From contig CAZZBP010000001.1 in assembly GCA_964652755.1 (NCBI GenBank), forward strand, positions 62,001 through 126,000: a stretch of 64,000 nucleotides of DNA. Reading direction: 5' to 3'. This document shows positions 8,939 through 17,572 of this stretch, one piece after another. Each line of letters begins with the position of its first letter. Position 1 is the stretch's first letter. This DNA is from UBA11795 sp964652755. Its GTDB lineage: Bacteria > Chloroflexota > Dehalococcoidia > Lucifugimonadales > UBA826. A model generated the notes under the pieces. The model did not search any database and was not told the origin of the DNA. It worked only from the letters and a program-made list of their open reading frames with translations. The position numbers were made by a program, and so were the translations under genes.

Positions 8939-9685
8939 TTGCACCGATTCTTCGTTTCTTCAGAATCCTTGACTAGAGATAAGGTCCATCTTCCCCCTAA
9001 TGTTTCTGAACAGTTGTCAAGAGTACTCAGGGCTAAAAATGGAGATGAAGTGATTCTCCTTGATAATAGTGGTCTCGAAAGATTTGTCCGACTAGACTCT
9101 GTTGAAAAGCATTCATGTGTTGGAACCGTTGTAAAAACTGCTGAGGGACAAGGTGAGCCTACAGTCTCAGTTTCCCTTTATCAGGCGTTGATCAAATCTG
9201 ACAGATTTGAGTACGCACTGCAAAAGGGTGTAGAAGTCGGAGTATCTCGCTTTATTCCATTTATATCCGAGCGCACTGAAGTTGAGTCACCAAGTAACTC
9301 AAGATTGACTCGATGGCGCCGTATTATCAGGGAGGCGGCGGAGCAATCGGGTAGAAGTATCCTTCCCGAGTTAGAGATTTCCGGTTCCCTCAATTTTTTT
9401 TTGAAATCAGTTTCTAGTGCAGCGATCATTCCCTGGGAGCAGAAAAATGTTACCGGAATACGTCAAGTTTTGTCTGAGCTTTATAAAAATGAAGAGCCTC
9501 GATGTAGTGAAGTGTCAGTTTTTATCGGGCCTGTAGGAGGGTTTACACACGACGAAATCCATCTGGCCGAGCAATCGGGAGTGATTCCAGTTTCCCTTGG
9601 GTCTAGGATTCTCAGAGCAGAAACAGCGGGGGTTGCAGCTGCATTGGCTATATTTTATGAGGCCGGGGAAATGGGTCTACCTTAA
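8939..9685 (+). CDS. rsmE: 16S rRNA m3U1498 methyltransferase
   Basis: RsmE makes N3-methyluridine at 16S rRNA position 1498. The start is a TTG at 8939, giving the family-typical N-terminus 'MHRFFV', with GGGAAAGGG upstream. The 248-residue protein has the PUA-like N-terminal part with 'LSRVLRAKNGDEV', then the SPOUT knot segments 'ISERTEV', 'EAAEQSGR', 'IGPVGGFTHDEI' and 'SLGSRILRAETA'. It ends the dnaJ-prmA-rsmE operon and converges on the next gene. Confidence 0.93.
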   Translation: MHRFFVSSESLTRDKVHLPPNVSEQLSRVLRAKNGDEVILLDNSGLERFVRLDSVEKHSCVGTVVKTAEGQGEPTVSVSLYQALIKSDRFEYALQKGVEVGVSRFIPFISERTEVESPSNSRLTRWRRIIREAAEQSGRSILPELEISGSLNFFLKSVSSAAIIPWEQKNVTGIRQVLSELYKNEEPRCSEVSVFIGPVGGFTHDEIHLAEQSGVIPVSLGSRILRAETAGVAAALAIFYEAGEMGLP

Positions 9686-9816
9686 TTCCGTGATTGTTCC
9701 CAGTTTCCCAACAGGCATCTCTTGGATGCCCCCAAGACATGGAATACAAACTAATTTGATTTCTCTGACAGAGTTCGCAGTGTTATTACAAGTTGCGAAT
9801 TTGAAAAGGATTGTAT

Positions 9817-10698
9817 CTATGCATACCATTCCTTCATCTCTTGCTCTAAGCCGTACAAATTAGGGTAAGAGTGTTCGACTTCTTCAATAGAATGTGAAAC
9901 CTCACTCGCGGTTGGGATCAGTTCTTCTACCGCCATATTAAATGTATAAACCGATCGCCTACGTGTTGAAAGGGTTATGTTTAAACGGGCGACTTCATAC
10001 CTGCGATGTTTGAGCACTTGTAAGTAAACAGACTCGTAGATTTTTGGGTCGTAGTTCTCATCACTACCCTTAGGAGGGGTTGGAATATTAAGAGCCGTTG
10101 CTGCCCGTATGAGTTCTCTCCAGAGCGTTTTCAATACTTCTGGGGCAGCATCATTGAGTTCTCGGATATCACGCGGATTCCTGATACTTGTTTGCCGCGC
10201 CGTTTCCATGATATTTCTTATTTTTCGAGACGGGATAGGCAATACGAAACGTGTCGATTCTTCGAGGAGAATACTCTCAGCGGCATCATCCCGTGGCAAA
10301 ACCAATTCGAGAAGACGATTGCCAATAAGGGGAGCCTCTCCAATCAGTAAGCTTTTTTCTCCAAGATGCTCTTGATGCCATTGTGCTACGGCCTGCCTTA
10401 CCCAGAGTCCCGCGGCCCTTCGGATAACGCTATGAGTAATCCCATCTACGTCTGGGAAAAGAGATGCGATTCGATCCGTCATGAAGGCATTGCGAAGAAT
10501 ATCCCATTGGAGAAGATAGATATGATGGCCTGAGAAATGAGCTAGATGCGCTAGCTGGTTAATCAGCAGGCTTTTACCGACTCCTGGAAGGCCTGTGAGG
10601 AATACAATCCGCTGATTATCTACCAGACGGTTAAGCATCATATACACCTGAGAAGCGGGGGGAATTATGATATTGGGTACAGAGGATCGGTTCATCAT
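9817..10698 (-). CDS. P-loop NTPase/kinase-like protein of unknown function
   Basis: I do not recognise a named family. The 293-residue protein has a clear Walker A motif 'GLPGVGKS' near residues 36-43 after a short N-terminal segment. A possible Walker B-like strand 'KSLLIGEAP' lies near residue 115, and the C-terminal half is charged, rich in Arg and Glu. 'IYLLQWDILRNAF' resembles the substrate-side strand of small-molecule kinases. No transmembrane segment or signal peptide is visible. It lies downstream of der-plsY-gpsA on the same strand but is separated by a 346-bp gap, so it probably has its own promoter. A nucleotide or metabolite kinase is possible but unproven. Confidence 0.55.
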   Translation of the reverse strand: MMNRSSVPNIIIPPASQVYMMLNRLVDNQRIVFLTGLPGVGKSLLINQLAHLAHFSGHHIYLLQWDILRNAFMTDRIASLFPDVDGITHSVIRRAAGLWVRQAVAQWHQEHLGEKSLLIGEAPLIGNRLLELVLPRDDAAESILLEESTRFVLPIPSRKIRNIMETARQTSIRNPRDIRELNDAAPEVLKTLWRELIRAATALNIPTPPKGSDENYDPKIYESVYLQVLKHRRYEVARLNITLSTRRRSVYTFNMAVEELIPTASEVSHSIEEVEHSYPNLYGLEQEMKEWYA

Positions 10699-11044
10699 TG
10701 ACGCCTATCTTTATGGCAAATGGGAATCTCACAATACCACGATCGCTGCTCGATTGCCTTGGTACAACCCTTTTAACTAGGTCTCAACCTGATGCTGATA
10801 TCGTTCGATTGAAGCATCAGGAAATCAGACGATGCCGACTTTGTTACAGTAATTGATTTCACTAATCTGAAAGATAACACTGGGCATTGCGTAGGGGCAG
10901 CTTGGATATTCTTCCTGGATTTGCTAAATGTGATTAGGTCAGTAATTCGGTTAGTAGAGTCAATGTCGCCACATAACTCTGGGTAATTCTACGATCAAAG
11001 AGGTGGGAGAAATGACCGGAATGGTAGATTTTTTAGCCCCAAGA
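10699..11044. other. 346-bp intergenic region with an 8-bp inverted repeat
   Basis: No coding capacity is convincing here. An inverted repeat CCTGATGC (10788-10795) / GCATCAGG (10814-10821), with an 18-base spacer, lies 90-125 bp upstream of the P-loop gene. It could be an operator or an attenuator-like stem. No tRNA, ncRNA or T-run terminator was recognised. Confidence 0.35.
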
Positions 11045-12046
11045 TTATTTCTCTGACGTGGGTGCGCGATCCATAAGGGCTGCAACTGCAGTCTTTGGGC
11101 TCATACCGTCAAATAATACTTTATGAACGGACTGTGCGAGAGGCATATGAATTCCCGACCTTTCAGCCATCGATATAACTGCCCTGGTCGTTCCGATTCC
11201 TTCCGCTATGTTATCCATAGATTTTTCAATATCAGCCAGAGTTTTTCCCTCAGCTAGCATTCTGCCTACCCTGTTGTTTCTGCTCAAACTGCTCGAACAT
11301 GTGGCTATAAGATCTCCCATACCCGCAAGTCCTGAAAAAGTCACTTTATCTGCCCCGAGGGATGATCCTAACCGTGATATTTCAGCCAGACCGCGTGTTA
11401 TTAGTGAGGCCTTCGCATTATCTCCGTATCCCAGCCCATCTGAAATACCAACTGCAATTGCAGTTACATTTTTTAGGGCTCCTGCTATCTCAACTCCGAT
11501 TAGATCGGAATTAGTGTAAACACGGAGACGACCGGAGTTGAGAGCTATCTGCGATTTCTTGCAAGATTGGTCACTTACAGATGCAACTACAGTTGAGGAA
11601 GGTTTTCCTTGCACAATCTCACCTGCGAGGTTCGGACCAGACAGGGCACAAATGCGGGTCGCTCCGACCCCGGCTAATTCCTCTGACAACACTTGGGTCA
11701 TTCGCTTTCCTGTACCCGTCTCAAGTCCTTTGACAGCGCTTATAACCACGGATCGAGAATTTATACTACGAGCGACTTGCCGAGCGTTATCGCGTAGTGT
11801 AGAAGAGGGTACCGCAAAAATTACAACATCAGCGTCGGAAAGAGCTCGATCGGGAGACTCAGTGACAGAAACCCCCTCCGGGAAACTTATACCGGGAACA
11901 AATCGACGATTCTCGCCGTCTTCAATAAGTAGATGAGCCTCCTTGCTCGATCTCGCTAGTAGAGTTGATCTTCGCCCTTCGCGTGCACTGATTATTGCTA
12001 GGGTGGTCCCCCAAGTAGTTGTGCCGATGATTCCAAGTTTAATCAT
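11045..12046 (-). CDS. gpsA: NAD(P)-dependent glycerol-3-phosphate dehydrogenase
   Basis: GpsA reduces dihydroxyacetone phosphate to sn-glycerol 3-phosphate for phospholipid synthesis. The 333-residue protein has the family segments 'VISAVKGLETGTGKRMTQ', 'ALSGPNLAGEI', 'GALKNVTAIAVGISDGL' with the catalytic Lys, and 'NDNAKASLITRG'-type active-site residues ('GDNAKASLITRGLAE'). The nucleotide-binding loop reads 'GIIGTTTWGTTLA' instead of the usual GxGxWGTALA, so the central Gly is replaced. The gene overlaps plsY by 4 bp, coupling the two enzymes that make and acylate glycerol 3-phosphate. Confidence 0.93.
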   Translation of the reverse strand: MIKLGIIGTTTWGTTLAIISAREGRRSTLLARSSKEAHLLIEDGENRRFVPGISFPEGVSVTESPDRALSDADVVIFAVPSSTLRDNARQVARSINSRSVVISAVKGLETGTGKRMTQVLSEELAGVGATRICALSGPNLAGEIVQGKPSSTVVASVSDQSCKKSQIALNSGRLRVYTNSDLIGVEIAGALKNVTAIAVGISDGLGYGDNAKASLITRGLAEISRLGSSLGADKVTFSGLAGMGDLIATCSSSLSRNNRVGRMLAEGKTLADIEKSMDNIAEGIGTTRAVISMAERSGIHMPLAQSVHKVLFDGMSPKTAVAALMDRAPTSEK

Positions 12047-12699
12047 GACGTCTCTTGATTGTGGGAATGGCTTTCAGTTTTATCGCCCAACTTACTTTCT
12101 TCACCTCTGATTAACCTTCCTATATTGTCCCGATGTAGAACGATAGTCACAACTGCTCCCACTGTACCGAAGATCGCGTAGATTGTTGGACAATAGCCTA
12201 GGAATGCCAGGACAGCTATGGCGCCTCCACCCACGCCAGAACCGACTATGGACCCAAGAGAGACATATCTGGTGACAGCTATGATAGGTCCGGCGGAAAT
12301 AGTAGCCGCCAGTCCAGCCCAAGGTGAAAGAACAATGAGAGCAGCCCACCCTGATGCTACTCCCTTGCCGCCTTTAAAACTTGTAAATATGGGATACACA
12401 TGACCCAAGATTGTCGCTATACCCATGAAAGGGTGGCTCCACTCCGGTGCACCTATAATGTAGATTGCCAAAGAAAGTGGCATCGCCGCTTTTCCCATAT
12501 CCAACACCAGAACTAGTAACCCCCACAGAGTGCCACACGTCCTGGCAACGTTGGTAGCTCCTGTACTGCCGCTTCCATATTCCCTTATGTCTATGCCTTT
12601 AATTAGCTTACCGGTGAGCAGTCCGAAAGGGATAGAGCCGACAGCGTAACTGCCAATTACGAAAGTGGTCGAGACTAGCGTTTCATTCAACCCTTCCAC
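12043..12699 (-). CDS. plsY: Glycerol-3-phosphate acyltransferase PlsY
   Basis: PlsY acylates glycerol 3-phosphate using acyl phosphate, the first step of phosphatidic acid synthesis at the membrane. The 218-residue protein has several membrane helices and the three PlsY motifs: 'GSIPFGLLTGK', 'REYGSGSTGATNVAR' and 'GHVYPIFTSFKGGKGVA'. The C-terminal ~20 residues are polar (His/Ser/Glu-rich). It overlaps der by 13 bp upstream and gpsA by 4 bp downstream, a compact der-plsY-gpsA operon that is common in bacteria. The usual plsX partner is not in the window. Confidence 0.93.
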   Translation of the reverse strand: MEGLNETLVSTTFVIGSYAVGSIPFGLLTGKLIKGIDIREYGSGSTGATNVARTCGTLWGLLVLVLDMGKAAMPLSLAIYIIGAPEWSHPFMGIATILGHVYPIFTSFKGGKGVASGWAALIVLSPWAGLAATISAGPIIAVTRYVSLGSIVGSGVGGGAIAVLAFLGYCPTIYAIFGTVGAVVTIVLHRDNIGRLIRGEESKLGDKTESHSHNQETS

Positions 12700-14024
12700 C
12701 CTTTAAACCTCATTCGAAGTGGGCTGCCCTCGAACGTGTACTCATCTCTCAACCTATTTTCAAGATAACGCCTGTAAGAGAAGTGAATCATGTCTGAATG
12801 ATTTACGAAAAACGTGAAACTTGGAGGCATCGTACTGTCTTGCATAGCGCTATAAATCTTTAGTTCCCTTCTGCCCTGGGACGCTGGTGGGTGTTCAGCT
12901 ACTGCTGTGAGAATTGTTCGCCGTATATCAGGGCGAGGGACACCTTTGGACCACTCTGTCTGGACTCTCAACGAGGTATCCAGAAGTTCGTCAATGCCGG
13001 TCCGATTTAATCCTGAGGTGAAGCATATAGGCGCATATGAAGCAAACTTGAATTTATTGCGAACTAGGGCCTCCATTTTCGCTTTTCCTATTCCTAAATC
13101 GCGTGAAAGGTCCCATTTGTTAACTACGATAACGATCCCTTTGAAAGCATCAAGAACGAAGTTAGCGATATGAGTATCTTGACCCGTAGCTGACTCTGAC
13201 GCATCTATAACTAAAGCGGCTACATGACATCGATCTATGGCCCGAACCGATCTAAGCACGCTATATCGCTCTATTCCTTGCTCAATCCTGCCTCTCCTTC
13301 GGATCCCTGCCGTATCTATTAGTTGTATGTCTCTCTCTTCATATTTTATTTTCGTGTCTAAAGAATCACGGGTCGTACCGGGAACTTCACTAACTATGGC
13401 CCGATTTTCTCCGGTTATTGCGTTGAGCAGCATGGACTTTCCAACATTGGTTCTCCCAATGATCGCGAGCCGAAAATCTGCTTCTGTCTCCGGGAATGCG
13501 ACTTCTTCTGAAAAATGTTCAAGAATTCTCTCCATGAGTTCGTCTAATCCGTGATTATGGTAAGCACTTATCGGTACAGGATCTCCTAGGCCTAGCTCAT
13601 AAAGATCTGTAGCAAGAGCCTCTCTTTCAGAATTGTCCGCTTTGCTTGCCGCGAGTACTATGGGCTTCCCTGTCGTTCGTATCAGGTCGGCAATGTCAAT
13701 GTCAGCCGCGGTAATTCCGTCCACCACGTCGACAAGCAGGGTAATCACGTCACACTCGTCGATAGCATAATAAATTTGATCGCGAACCTGGTTCCATAGT
13801 TCTGTCTCCGGGAAGAGATCTAGGCCTCCTGTGTCTACCAACAGGAAAGGTTTCTCAGCCCATTCCGTTTCAGCAATCACCCTGTCACGAGTGGTACCTG
13901 CTTTGTCAGATACGATAGCTCGGCGTTGCCCCATAAGCCTATTGAAGAGTGTTGACTTTCCTACATTGGGTCTCCCGACGATGGCTACTATAGGTTTATT
14001 GAAACGGTCAGTACGTTCTTGCAA
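12687..14024 (-). CDS. der: Ribosome-assembly GTPase Der (EngA)
   Basis: Der is a double-GTPase required for 50S subunit maturation. Two G domains are visible in 445 residues: the first with 'GRPNVGKSTLFN' and 'DTGGLD', the second with 'GRTNVGKSMLLN', 'DTAGIRRRG' and 'NKWD'. The first domain's specificity motif is 'SKAD' rather than NKxD. The C-terminal KH-like domain ends in 'GSPLRMRFKGWKG', typical of the family. The start is a TTG preceded by CAGGG. It leads the der-plsY-gpsA operon. Confidence 0.95.
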   Translation of the reverse strand: MQERTDRFNKPIVAIVGRPNVGKSTLFNRLMGQRRAIVSDKAGTTRDRVIAETEWAEKPFLLVDTGGLDLFPETELWNQVRDQIYYAIDECDVITLLVDVVDGITAADIDIADLIRTTGKPIVLAASKADNSEREALATDLYELGLGDPVPISAYHNHGLDELMERILEHFSEEVAFPETEADFRLAIIGRTNVGKSMLLNAITGENRAIVSEVPGTTRDSLDTKIKYEERDIQLIDTAGIRRRGRIEQGIERYSVLRSVRAIDRCHVAALVIDASESATGQDTHIANFVLDAFKGIVIVVNKWDLSRDLGIGKAKMEALVRNKFKFASYAPICFTSGLNRTGIDELLDTSLRVQTEWSKGVPRPDIRRTILTAVAEHPPASQGRRELKIYSAMQDSTMPPSFTFFVNHSDMIHFSYRRYLENRLRDEYTFEGSPLRMRFKGWKG

Positions 14025-14065
14025 TTGTCTAGCCCTGTCACTGAGTTAGTTGCTACGTTTTGTAA

Positions 14066-14983
14066 TTATTGGTAACCAAAGAGGTCAGCCAGCACCGCCT
14101 TCTGAGCGTGGAGTCTGTTCTCAGCTTGGTCATAGACTACAGAATTAGGGTGATCTAACATATGCTCGGAAATTTCTTCACCTCTGTGGGCTGGCATATC
14201 GTGCATAAAGATAAATCCGTCGTTGGCTCCTTCTACAAGTATTTCATTCACTTGATACGATGAGAAGGTCGTTAGTCTCTCCTTCTTCTCTTTTTCGTCT
14301 CCCATGCTGACCCACACATCTGTGTAGATGACGTCAGCCCCTTGGACTGCTTCCTGCGGGTCTGCGGTCCAAGAGAGCTTAGTTTCTCTTTCTTTAGATA
14401 TTCTGTCAGCACTTTTCCATACTGAAGTAGGAAGTTGATAATTTTCAGGAGACGCTATAGTGAAATCCATGCCAGCATATGAACATGCTAAGGCTAGGCT
14501 ACCCGCTATGTTGTTCCCATCACCGATGAAAGCCAATTTTAGCCCTTGCATCCCCCCCTTGTGTTCAAAAATGGTTAGGCAGTCGCCAAGAGCTTGACAG
14601 GGGTGTGCCCTGTCCGACAGTGCATTAACTACAGGAAGGGAGGTATTTTCTGAAAGAAGTTCTAGACTGTGGTGTGAGAACACTCTTGCAATTATACAAT
14701 CTACCAGTCTGTCTAGAATTCGGGCAACGTCTGACTCAGGTTCTCTGACCCCAAGGCCTATTTCAGAATTGCTTAAGAAGATACAAGTCCCGCCCATTTG
14801 TTTGATTCCGACTTCGAAGCTTACTCTTGTTCGGAGGGAAGGTTTCTCAAAAAGTAGGGCGATTGTCCTACCGGCAAGGACTTGCGGGGTCTCGCCTTTC
14901 TTTATTTTGTCTGCCATTTGTATGATTCCATCAATTCCTCCTGCACCAAGGTCGAGTATCGACAAAAAATCTTTGTTTCTCAT
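14066..14983 (-). CDS. argF: Ornithine carbamoyltransferase
   Basis: The enzyme makes citrulline from ornithine and carbamoyl phosphate in arginine synthesis. Start chosen at the ATG at 14983 (305 residues, normal length) with AAAGGA upstream; an in-frame ATG at 15088 would add 35 unconserved residues. Signatures: carbamoyl-phosphate loop 'FEKPSLRTRVSFE', 'HPCQALGD', and the ornithine-binding 'VSMGDE'. The usual HCLP motif reads 'HDMPAHRGEE', so the Cys that normally contacts ornithine is Asp here. It is downstream of trmD on the same strand and is the only arginine gene in the window. Confidence 0.9.
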   Translation of the reverse strand: MRNKDFLSILDLGAGGIDGIIQMADKIKKGETPQVLAGRTIALLFEKPSLRTRVSFEVGIKQMGGTCIFLSNSEIGLGVREPESDVARILDRLVDCIIARVFSHHSLELLSENTSLPVVNALSDRAHPCQALGDCLTIFEHKGGMQGLKLAFIGDGNNIAGSLALACSYAGMDFTIASPENYQLPTSVWKSADRISKERETKLSWTADPQEAVQGADVIYTDVWVSMGDEKEKKERLTTFSSYQVNEILVEGANDGFIFMHDMPAHRGEEISEHMLDHPNSVVYDQAENRLHAQKAVLADLFGYQ

Positions 14984-15151
14984 TAAGTTTTCATCCTTTG
15001 ATCTGACGATTCCCTTAACTTTAAAGGCTAATTGGTTCGTTGGATTGTTATTGAGTAAATTTCTTTTCTCTTCCGTCAAGGCGAGCAAACATGGTAGAGA
15101 TTCTGTTCACAAGTAAGTGAGTTGAGCAATGATCATTCAAATACACTTGTC

Positions 15152-15853
15152 TTACTCACATGAATCCATTTTATTATGGAGGTCTGGTCTTCTCTTGTTT
15201 GTCCGGTTAATAGCCTGTTCTCGTCGCCATTTCTCTATTTCGGAGTGGTTGCCGGAAAGTAGTATTTCAGGTACATCTCTACCCCTGTAAGAGGCTGGTC
15301 GAGTATACTGCGGGAACTGAAGAAGCCCGGAGAAAAAAGAGTCGTTTTCGATTGATTCCGGCGCGCCAACTACACCCGGAATCAATCGGGAAACGGTATC
15401 TACTATGACCATGGCGGCGATCTCGCCACCACTAAGTACGTAATCGCCGATACTTATCTCGTCTGTAGCTAATTCTTCCCTGATACGTTCATCGAATCCT
15501 TCATAACGGCCGCAAATTAGGATTAGATCACCCTGTGAGGAAAGTTCTTTTGCGACGCTGTGCTTGAAAGGCCTTCCTTGGGGTGTCATGAGAATCACGG
15601 GAGAATCCGAAGGGACGCGTGATTGTTCCCAAAGGGATTCAACAGCTCTAAATATCGGCTCCGGTTTCATTAGCATCCCAGGGCCGCCGCCGAATGGGTA
15701 GTCGTCTACAGTACGATGTCTATCCCGAGTGTACTCACGGATATCATACAGAGATACATTGACGATGCCTCCATTAATGGCGCGCGCTATTATTCCTTCA
15801 GCCAATATTGAGGTGAACATGTTGGGGAACAGGGTGAGAATATGGAATCTCAT
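15152..15853 (-). CDS. trmD: tRNA (guanine-N1-)-methyltransferase TrmD
   Basis: TrmD makes m1G37 in tRNAs reading CNN and some CGG/GGG codons, preventing frameshifting. The 233-residue SPOUT protein starts with the typical 'MRFHILTLFPNMF' and shows 'DDYPFGGGPGMLMKPEP', 'LMTPQGRPF', the SAM-knot 'LICGRYEGFDERI', 'SIGDYVLSGGEIAAM' and 'YTRPASYRG'. The usual rimM, rpsP and rplS neighbours are absent here. A 168-bp spacer separates it from the chosen argF start. Confidence 0.94.
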   Translation of the reverse strand: MRFHILTLFPNMFTSILAEGIIARAINGGIVNVSLYDIREYTRDRHRTVDDYPFGGGPGMLMKPEPIFRAVESLWEQSRVPSDSPVILMTPQGRPFKHSVAKELSSQGDLILICGRYEGFDERIREELATDEISIGDYVLSGGEIAAMVIVDTVSRLIPGVVGAPESIENDSFFSGLLQFPQYTRPASYRGRDVPEILLSGNHSEIEKWRREQAINRTNKRRPDLHNKMDSCE

Positions 15854-15898
15854 GAAAGAGACCGTAATGAGGTCCTAAATTTTATGCCGTGACGGCTG

Positions 15899-16420
15899 TC
15901 ACAGCGTCTTGTGAGTTCGCCAACCCCTGATCATTTCCAGCCCGTGTGGAAGAGTTGGCATGGCGATTTCCAGACATTCCCGTACTCCTTTGGGACTTCC
16001 CGGCAGGTTAATGATGAGACATCCGGACCGTATTCCTGCCGTGGATCTGCTTAGCATAGCGAAAGGTGTCATCTTCAAGGTTTCCATTCTCATAGCTTCA
16101 GCTATACCTGGTACCTCAATGTCTATTACGGACCTAGTTGCTTCAGGAGTGACATCTCTCGGTCCAAGCCCAGTTCCTCCAGTTGTGAGTATGAGGTCCA
16201 TTTCCCCTTCGTCAGACCATCTACGCAGTAAATTTGATATTGCGTCTAACTCATCGGGGACCGTTTCCCTCGCTACTTCTAGCAACCCTGACGTGGTGAC
16301 CAATTCGCTTATAGTATCTCCGCTGATATCCTGCGGACGTTCACCCTTTGAACCGGAGTCGCTTACGGTCAAGATTCCCGCTCGGAAAGCCTTTACTGAG
16401 TTCCGATTACTTTCAGACAT
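15899..16420 (-). CDS. MogA/MoaB-family molybdopterin adenylyltransferase
   Basis: Proteins of this family adenylylate molybdopterin before metal insertion in molybdenum cofactor synthesis. The 173-residue protein has 'AGILTVSDSGSKGERPQDISG' near the N-terminus, 'LILTTGGTGLGPRDVTPEAT' and 'LIINLPGSPKGVRECLE', all characteristic. The start is set at the ATG at 16420, preceded by GAGGTAA. A longer in-frame reading to 16699 overlaps rsmH on the other strand and adds no family sequence. It is divergent from rsmH across 190 bp. Mo-cofactor demand fits molybdoenzymes expected near NrfD-type complexes, but that link is inference. Confidence 0.88.
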   Translation of the reverse strand: MSESNRNSVKAFRAGILTVSDSGSKGERPQDISGDTISELVTTSGLLEVARETVPDELDAISNLLRRWSDEGEMDLILTTGGTGLGPRDVTPEATRSVIDIEVPGIAEAMRMETLKMTPFAMLSRSTAGIRSGCLIINLPGSPKGVRECLEIAMPTLPHGLEMIRGWRTHKTL

Positions 16421-16610
16421 AGCTGTTACCTCAATAACGCTGATAAGTTCCTCAAAAACGGAACGATAAACGCCTTGCATAGCCTTGCCGACGGTTGGGA
16501 AACTATATCTCACTGAATCAGTGTCCGGAGGGTCGACAAGACGGAACAATCTTAACATGGGGAAATCAGCGTTCTCTTCGTCAAGTCGTAATAGGGAAAA
16601 GCTCACTGAG

Positions 16611-17522
16611 ATGCTCCATGTTCCTGTCATGGTAAAGCAAGTTGTCGATGCATTTAGGCTTTGCCCGCTCGGGGGGTTTGTAGATGGCACGTTGGGCATG
16701 GGTGGCCACGCAGAAGCTTTATTAAAGGCCTACCCTGGGGCCACTCTTTTGGGGATTGACTTAGACGTAGATGGGCTGAAGTTAGCAAGGAAAAGGCTTT
16801 TTCGGTTCGGCGAAAGAGCCGTGCTGTCACAGGGGTCTTACACGGAGATGGCCTCACTTGCTAGAAGAGAGGAAGTTGGACCCATAGTTGGGATTCTTTT
16901 GGATTTAGGGACTTCATCGTTGCAATTGGACTCTCCAGATCGAGGATTCAGTTTTAGATATGACGCGCCTCTGGACATGCGGTTTGAGCGGACAAGCGAC
17001 AACACAGCAGCAAATATAGTTAATCACTATGAGGAAAAAGATCTAGCGGACATCATTTTCCGTTATGGAGAGGAACACAGGTCAAGGAGGATAGCAGCTG
17101 CCCTTGTAAGGAAACGACCTGTTCAGACAACTGGGGAATTGGCGACAATCGTTAGTAATGCTCTTGGAAAAAATAGAGGCAGGATACATCCGGCGACCAG
17201 GACTTTTCAAGCGTTACGTATAGCTGTTAATAGAGAGTTAGATAATGTTCTAGAAGGCGTGAAGGAAGGGGTGAAGTTATTGAAACCGGGGGGAAGAATA
17301 GCTGTAATCGCTTATCACTCTCTTGAAGACCGAATAGTCAAAAATTACTTTCGGGATGAGGCGTCACAAGGTAGATCTTCTTCCCACACTACAGCCGGCG
17401 AATGTATGCATACTTCGAAGCTTCGGGTGGTGACGAAAAAAGTAATAAAACCTTCCCTATCAGAAATAGAGACCAACGTTAGAAGCAGAAGTGCCAGGCT
17501 TCGGATCGCAGAGCGAATTTAA
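16611..17522 (+). CDS. rsmH: 16S rRNA m4C1402 methyltransferase RsmH (MraW)
   Basis: RsmH methylates N4 of C1402 in 16S rRNA. The start is at the ATG at 16611, giving the family-typical 'MLHVPVMVKQVVDA'; a longer in-frame ORF from 16485 antisense to the neighbouring gene is not credible. Signatures are the SAM motif 'VDGTLGMGGHAEALL', 'LLDLGTSSLQLDSPDRGFSF', 'IHPATRTFQALRIAVN' and 'ISYHSLEDR'-like 'IAYHSLEDRIVKNYF'. It lies 50 bp upstream of ftsA, without mraZ, ftsL or ftsI. Confidence 0.94.
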   Translation: MLHVPVMVKQVVDAFRLCPLGGFVDGTLGMGGHAEALLKAYPGATLLGIDLDVDGLKLARKRLFRFGERAVLSQGSYTEMASLARREEVGPIVGILLDLGTSSLQLDSPDRGFSFRYDAPLDMRFERTSDNTAANIVNHYEEKDLADIIFRYGEEHRSRRIAAALVRKRPVQTTGELATIVSNALGKNRGRIHPATRTFQALRIAVNRELDNVLEGVKEGVKLLKPGGRIAVIAYHSLEDRIVKNYFRDEASQGRSSSHTTAGECMHTSKLRVVTKKVIKPSLSEIETNVRSRSARLRIAERI

Positions 17523-17572
17523 ATGAGCAAGGGAAGAGATCAAATAAGTGGAGTAGCAAAGGGGGTCAAGAG

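Noticed and set aside
9597..9863. Short plus-strand frame at the rsmE 3' end
   Set aside because: It is an out-of-frame reading of the rsmE end and convergent spacer, without a ribosome site.
14984..15088. N-terminal extension of argF
   Set aside because: The extra 35 residues are not part of the OTC fold and the internal ATG has a ribosome site.
16485..16699. Overlapping long versions of rsmH (+) and the MogA/MoaB gene (-)
   Set aside because: Neither extension carries conserved sequence; internal ATGs at 16611 and 16420 give normal family N-termini and a clean divergent spacer.
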